In this document: one piece after another, positions 7,357 through 10,652 of the stretch | Layout: the number at the start of each line of letters is the position of its first letter | How positions within the stretch are numbered: the first letter of the stretch is position 1 | Assembly (NCBI GenBank): GCA_022837205.1 | Contig: JALHEL010000093.1 | Location: forward strand, 1-10,652 | Direction: 5' to 3' | DNA: 10,652 nt | Source of the DNA: Leptolinea sp. | Lineage (GTDB): Bacteria; Chloroflexota; Anaerolineae; Anaerolineales; Anaerolineaceae | The notes under the pieces: generated by a model | Database searches by the model: none | What the model was told of the DNA's origin: nothing | The model's input: only the letters and a program-made list of their open reading frames with translations | Program-made: the position numbers and the translations under genes

Positions 7357-7965
7357 ATGGCATCCTCTTCTTTTTTATCTTCCGTTCGGGCGACAATCGA
7401 ACCGTGCAAAAAAGGTTTTAAGAGAAAATTTCCGATCTGGATGTGGCAATCCGGTTTGGGGAATGTTCTGAACGCATTTCCTTCCTTAACCGGGGAACAA
7501 GTGGTTGTTATCCTTCCGGACAATACCAAATTGGCTTTAAATTGTACCGAAAAAGACGATGTCATTTATGCCTTGCTGCCGGCTATGGAGAATCCGGAGA
7601 TCTACCGGACTTTGGTTGCCAATCCCGCCGTCCAAATCTGGTCAAAAAACGGCTGGTATAACGCCGGTGCCCGTCTGTTGACTTTCGAAGAAACCGCGAA
7701 AACTTTATCTTCCTTTCAACCGGAATCATTCTTCGGGAAAATCGGCGCATCTTTACGCAATCCGGATCAAGATGCTCGAATCCGTATGATCGAAATCCGG
7801 AGAATATCGGCCTGTACGGGTGAAAAAGGACCGGGACAATATGCCTGGGTATGGGCTGCTTCATCTCTGTTCTTCTTCTTTTCTTGGGCGCATCAAAGAA
7901 AAATAAACAAACGGACAGCCCATAAATTAAAGGTCTGTTCGAGTCAATCGAATAAGAAAAAGTGA
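7357..7965 (+). CDS. Small protein resembling F420/deazaflavin-dependent reductases (DUF385-like), with C-terminal hydrophobic segment
   Basis: A 202-aa protein I recognise only by pattern. Residues about 45-150 look like a split beta-barrel of the deazaflavin-dependent nitroreductase-like family: strands such as QVVVILPDN and KLALNCTEKDDVIYALLP, then a helix and the characteristic layout YRTLVANPAVQIWSKNGWYNAGARLLTFEETAKTL, in which family members have a residue block 'NP.V.V..g...y.a.a' followed by an E-rich helix. The cofactor and substrate are not determined, and a plain hypothetical protein remains possible. Residues 162-178 (YAWVWAASSLFFFFSWA) are strongly hydrophobic and are followed by a very basic tail ending KKK, suggesting a C-terminal membrane contact. 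There is no N-terminal signal peptide. The ATG start is 19 nt after the NYN stop with a modest purine-rich site (GGAAAGAG, 7340-7347). It ends 14 nt before htrA, so co-transcription is likely. Confidence 0.75.
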   Translation: MASSSFLSSVRATIEPCKKGFKRKFPIWMWQSGLGNVLNAFPSLTGEQVVVILPDNTKLALNCTEKDDVIYALLPAMENPEIYRTLVANPAVQIWSKNGWYNAGARLLTFEETAKTLSSFQPESFFGKIGASLRNPDQDARIRMIEIRRISACTGEKGPGQYAWVWAASSLFFFFSWAHQRKINKRTAHKLKVCSSQSNKKK

Positions 7966-7967
7966 TA

Positions 7968-7973
7968 AGAAGG
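7968..7973 (+). promoter_or_regulatory. Ribosome binding site fixing the GTG start of the HtrA gene
   Basis: AGAAGG ends 6 nt before GTG at 7980. An in-frame TGA at 7974-7976 rules out any upstream start, so GTG 7980 is the first possible initiation codon. Confidence 0.75.
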
Positions 7974-7979
7974 TGAACT

Positions 7980-9224
7980 GTGAATTCTTATAACAATAAC
8001 ACAAACTTCGTTTCATCGTCTCCCGATTCCAATCGGAAACAGCCCAGACGGTCATTCCCCTGGTTTACTGCGTTCATCATGATCCTCATCGGATGCCTCA
8101 TTGGGGTTCTCATCTCTTCAAATTTTGTTCCGGAACCGAAGCCGGAAACATCCGCTTCCGCCGAACAGATCGAGAATCTTCAAGCGACGGTGACTGCTTT
8201 GCAGAATACTTTGAAGCAATCTCAACCGGCCGCAAATACACTCAATGTCAGTTACACCAATGTCGAAACAGAAATTACCAATGTTGTTGAAAAAGTAGGA
8301 CCCGCCGTCGTAACGGTTACCGCTAACATCCCGACTACAGCCAGCTATTACTGGTTTCAGACAAGCTATGTTGCGACCAGTATGGGCAGCGGTGTGATTA
8401 TCAGTGATCAAGGGTATATCCTTACCAACAATCATGTTGTGGAAGGGGCAACGGAACTGAGCGTCGAACTGTCAGACGGAACTACACTTCCGGCAAAACT
8501 CGTCAATACCGATGAATTTACGGACTTGGCAGTTTTGAAAGTGGATGGAACCATGCCGGGTGTGGCAAAATTGGGCGAATCCAATCTGCTGAAATCCGGA
8601 GAAACGGTTATCGCGATCGGCTCACCGCTGGGGAATTTTAAGAATACCGTTACCGTCGGTGTGGTCAGTGCCACCGGTCGTTTTCTTGAAAACGATAAAG
8701 GGTATAAGATGGAAAATCTGATTCAGACCGATGCAGCGATCAATCAAGGAAATTCCGGCGGACCGTTAGTCAATTTAGCCGGCGAAGTTATCGGAATCAA
8801 CGTCATGATCGTCCGCGGTTCCAGTACCTCGTCCACTTATGCGGAAGGATTAGGTTTTGCCATCCCGTCCGATACAGTCAGGTTAATTGCGCAACAGATT
8901 ATTGAAAAGGGAAAACTTACCAGACCCTATCTGGGAATTCAGTGGGTGGATATCACTCCGCGTTTGGCGGAAAATTACGGATTGCCTGTTAAGTACGGCG
9001 TCATCGTTCTTGCCATCGAACCGGGCAGTCCCGCGGATCAAGCCGGACTAAAGCGGAATGATATCATTACAAAAATCGGAGATTATGAAATCACGGAAAA
9101 CAGCGCATATTATAACTGTCTCTTTAAATACTCTCCGGGAGATAAAGTTACCCTCGAAGTGATTCGAAACGGGAAGAAGATCAATATCGATGTGAAACTC
9201 GGAGGAGATACAACTGCATTGTAA
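7980..9224 (+). CDS. HtrA/DegP-type serine protease, membrane-anchored, one PDZ domain
   Basis: This 414-aa protease degrades or senses misfolded proteins outside the cytoplasmic membrane. Order of parts: polar Asn/Ser-rich N-terminus 1-27, one membrane segment about 29-47 (FTAFIMILIGCLIGVLI), a short helical linker 60-82 with leucine/glutamine heptad character, a trypsin-like domain about 100-305 and one PDZ domain about 315-408. The catalytic triad is intact: His152 in TNNHVV, Asp182 in EFTDLAVLKV, Ser259 in QGNSGGP. PDZ carboxylate loop YLGI lies at 317-320 and GSPADQAGL at 349-357. With its N-terminal anchor and no cleavage site, it is like the HtrA/YkdA or DegS layout rather than periplasmic soluble DegP (which has two PDZ domains). 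Such proteases are usually induced by envelope or heat stress, but no stress-regulator site is evident just upstream; it probably shares the block's transcript. The gene symbol within the htrA family cannot be settled by sequence alone. Confidence 0.95.
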   Translation: MNSYNNNTNFVSSSPDSNRKQPRRSFPWFTAFIMILIGCLIGVLISSNFVPEPKPETSASAEQIENLQATVTALQNTLKQSQPAANTLNVSYTNVETEITNVVEKVGPAVVTVTANIPTTASYYWFQTSYVATSMGSGVIISDQGYILTNNHVVEGATELSVELSDGTTLPAKLVNTDEFTDLAVLKVDGTMPGVAKLGESNLLKSGETVIAIGSPLGNFKNTVTVGVVSATGRFLENDKGYKMENLIQTDAAINQGNSGGPLVNLAGEVIGINVMIVRGSSTSSTYAEGLGFAIPSDTVRLIAQQIIEKGKLTRPYLGIQWVDITPRLAENYGLPVKYGVIVLAIEPGSPADQAGLKRNDIITKIGDYEITENSAYYNCLFKYSPGDKVTLEVIRNGKKINIDVKLGGDTTAL

Positions 9225-9237
9225 AAATGATCCGAAT

Positions 9238-10652
9238 ATGAAAGATGTAGCTGGTCAGCTTAGCCGAAAATCGATTCAAAAGGTAATGATTATAAGCGCG
9301 ATCGAGGGATTGGTCGCGCTTTTCTTCACTTTTCTGCATCCGTCTGAAAATGAATCGGCTGTTTTTGCCGGTTATTCCGCGCAAAGATTCATCTTGGGCG
9401 GAATAACGCTGGTCGGCGTGGCGCTTTTCTTGTTGATCGGAAAATTGTTCTCAGAGAACCACCCCCGATCAGAACAGAGGGTACAATCACTGAACGATTT
9501 TCTCAGGCAAAATGATCGGATTTTCTTTTCTCTCGTTATTCTTTCGGGTTTGACCCTTTTTGCTATTTGGTGTTTTGTATTTTCATGGCTTTTTATCCCC
9601 GCTAATTTGCGTCCGCAAATTATTTGGGTGGGCTTAATTGCTTTGCAAATCTTGCTTTGTATCCGGCGAAGTTACGGGGAGACCATTCGTCAAAATCATT
9701 ATGCCGAAAAATATCGATTATTCCCGCGTTGGAAAGATCTGTCCGCAAATCAAAAGAAAGTTTTTCGCTTTCTTGTCATTCTATCCGTAGCTTATATCCT
9801 GATTTTGATACCGTCAAATCTTAACGGATCGCAGAACATGGAAGCGTTTGCCCGGTATGGCGGTGATGAGTTTGTTATTTACCCGATCTTGATGGATATC
9901 ATGAAACCCGGGGAGACATTTTCCGCCACACTTTACCATTTGTTTATTTATGAAGATTATCATTACGGCTACCCTTTTTATGCTTGGTCAACGTTGGTTC
10001 TGTTTCCGATAAAGTTGATTTCGGGAGAAAATTTTGCGGAACAGATTCAGATTAATTTGCCGTTACTTCGAATTTTTGTTTCGGTGATTCCGGTCATTTT
10101 AGCCTGCCTGGTCCTCACCTTTTTATTTACCCGCTGGAAAAGTTTTTGGATCAGCGCTCCCGTTTTTCTCTTTCTTTTATCGGCACCGGGGACGCTGCAA
10201 AACAATCAGGGATTTTGGCATCCCGATGGATTGAATTTGCTGTTTGTTTGTCTGACACTTTATTTTCTGCAGCGGGATCGATTCCGATACGGTCGCAATT
10301 TCTATTTGGCGGCGGTTTTCACCGGCCTTTCCGTGGCAACCCGACTCTATGGTTTTTTCTTTTTCCTGGCGATTCTGGTTTATCTTATCCTCGGATTACT
10401 GCGAAGGATAAACAGCCTCGGTGGGACAATTCGTAAAGGGGTGTTTTTTATTTTCGTCATGGCATCCGTAATTTTATTTGCGGATCCGTTCCTGTTTCGG
10501 GCTGATGCACGGGAAAAAATGGTGACGATTCTCCGGCAAAAATCTACCGAAATGGCGGAGGGATATGTCGGGGATTATGATCCACGAAACGATTATCGGA
10601 CGGGATGGGATGCCTGGTATCCGGCTTTTGAAGATCATTATACGGAAATGTA
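9238..10652 (+). CDS. Multi-span GT-C glycosyltransferase (PMT/ArnT-like), 3' end cut by window edge
   Basis: The frame stays open from ATG 9238 to the right edge, giving 471 residues. The sequence is dominated by hydrophobic helices, roughly 15-33, 50-69, 95-120, 126-142, 175-192, 248-262, 275-298, 303-317, 331-345, 370-388 and 400-418. Between helices 5 and 6 the loop has the acidic pair Asp210-Glu211 in YGGDEFVIYP followed by HYGYPFYAW, and another loop has NQGFWHPDGLNLL (His328, Asp330). This pattern fits GT-C transferases, which use polyprenyl-phosphate sugar donors and transfer sugar on the outer face of the membrane. The sugar and acceptor are unknown. The four helices before the acidic pair are more than usual, since the DE motif commonly follows the first helix. 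The start is the first usable ATG, 13 nt after the htrA stop, with no good ribosome binding site; coupling to htrA or a later start (Met17) is possible. The gene is certainly incomplete here. Confidence 0.85.
   Translation, partial: MKDVAGQLSRKSIQKVMIISAIEGLVALFFTFLHPSENESAVFAGYSAQRFILGGITLVGVALFLLIGKLFSENHPRSEQRVQSLNDFLRQNDRIFFSLVILSGLTLFAIWCFVFSWLFIPANLRPQIIWVGLIALQILLCIRRSYGETIRQNHYAEKYRLFPRWKDLSANQKKVFRFLVILSVAYILILIPSNLNGSQNMEAFARYGGDEFVIYPILMDIMKPGETFSATLYHLFIYEDYHYGYPFYAWSTLVLFPIKLISGENFAEQIQINLPLLRIFVSVIPVILACLVLTFLFTRWKSFWISAPVFLFLLSAPGTLQNNQGFWHPDGLNLLFVCLTLYFLQRDRFRYGRNFYLAAVFTGLSVATRLYGFFFFLAILVYLILGLLRRINSLGGTIRKGVFFIFVMASVILFADPFLFRADAREKMVTILRQKSTEMAEGYVGDYDPRNDYRTGWDAWYPAFEDHYTEM

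Noticed and set aside
9201..9207. GGAGGAG as a ribosome binding site for the glycosyltransferase
   Set aside because: It is about 30 nt upstream of ATG 9238, inside htrA Gly-Gly-Asp codons; too far to act on that start.

Overview
The window carries two gene blocks running away from each other out of one AT-rich intergenic region (about 6288-6497). It looks like an ordinary bacterial chromosome. The mix of genes suggests Chloroflexota, perhaps Anaerolineae: a soluble GAF-GAF histidine kinase, an NYN plus OST-HTH protein, a small deazaflavin-reductase-like protein, an HtrA protease and a GT-C glycosyltransferase. That assignment is inference from gene content and style, not a measured placement. 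I see no rRNA, tRNA, CRISPR array, transposase or phage gene, and no gene-free stretch longer than about 210 bases.

Minus-strand block, read from 6287 down to 1: a cytoplasmic sensor histidine kinase, then a class I SAM-dependent methyltransferase 4 nt later. The methyltransferase is broken near its 3' end by a 10-bp tandem duplication. After a 127-nt gap come miaB (tRNA ms2i6A37 methylthiotransferase) and mutS2, separated by 19 nt. mutS2 runs off the left edge with only its last residues missing. MiaB supports decoding accuracy. MutS2 homologues act on collided ribosomes and/or recombination intermediates, so this pair has a translation and nucleic-acid quality theme.

Plus-strand block, read from 6498 to the right edge: an NYN-domain putative ribonuclease with a C-terminal OST-HTH (LOTUS) domain; a 202-aa protein resembling the split-barrel deazaflavin-dependent reductase family, with an unusual hydrophobic segment and basic tail; a membrane-anchored HtrA/DegP-type serine protease with one PDZ domain; and a multi-membrane-span GT-C glycosyltransferase that runs off the right edge. 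Gaps are 19, 14 and 13 nt, so one transcript is likely. No shared pathway is evident beyond a possible envelope or stress theme.

The points most worth a second look are the 10-bp duplication that frameshifts the methyltransferase, a perfect 16-bp palindrome next to a TATAAT box in the divergent promoter region, and a possible 11-codon leader peptide with a strong ribosome binding site ending one base before the histidine kinase start. The C-terminal membrane segment on the reductase-like protein is also unusual. Non-ATG starts are common here: both histidine kinase and methyltransferase appear to use TTG, and the NYN and HtrA genes use GTG. I found no clear evidence of a wholly new defence or mobile system.
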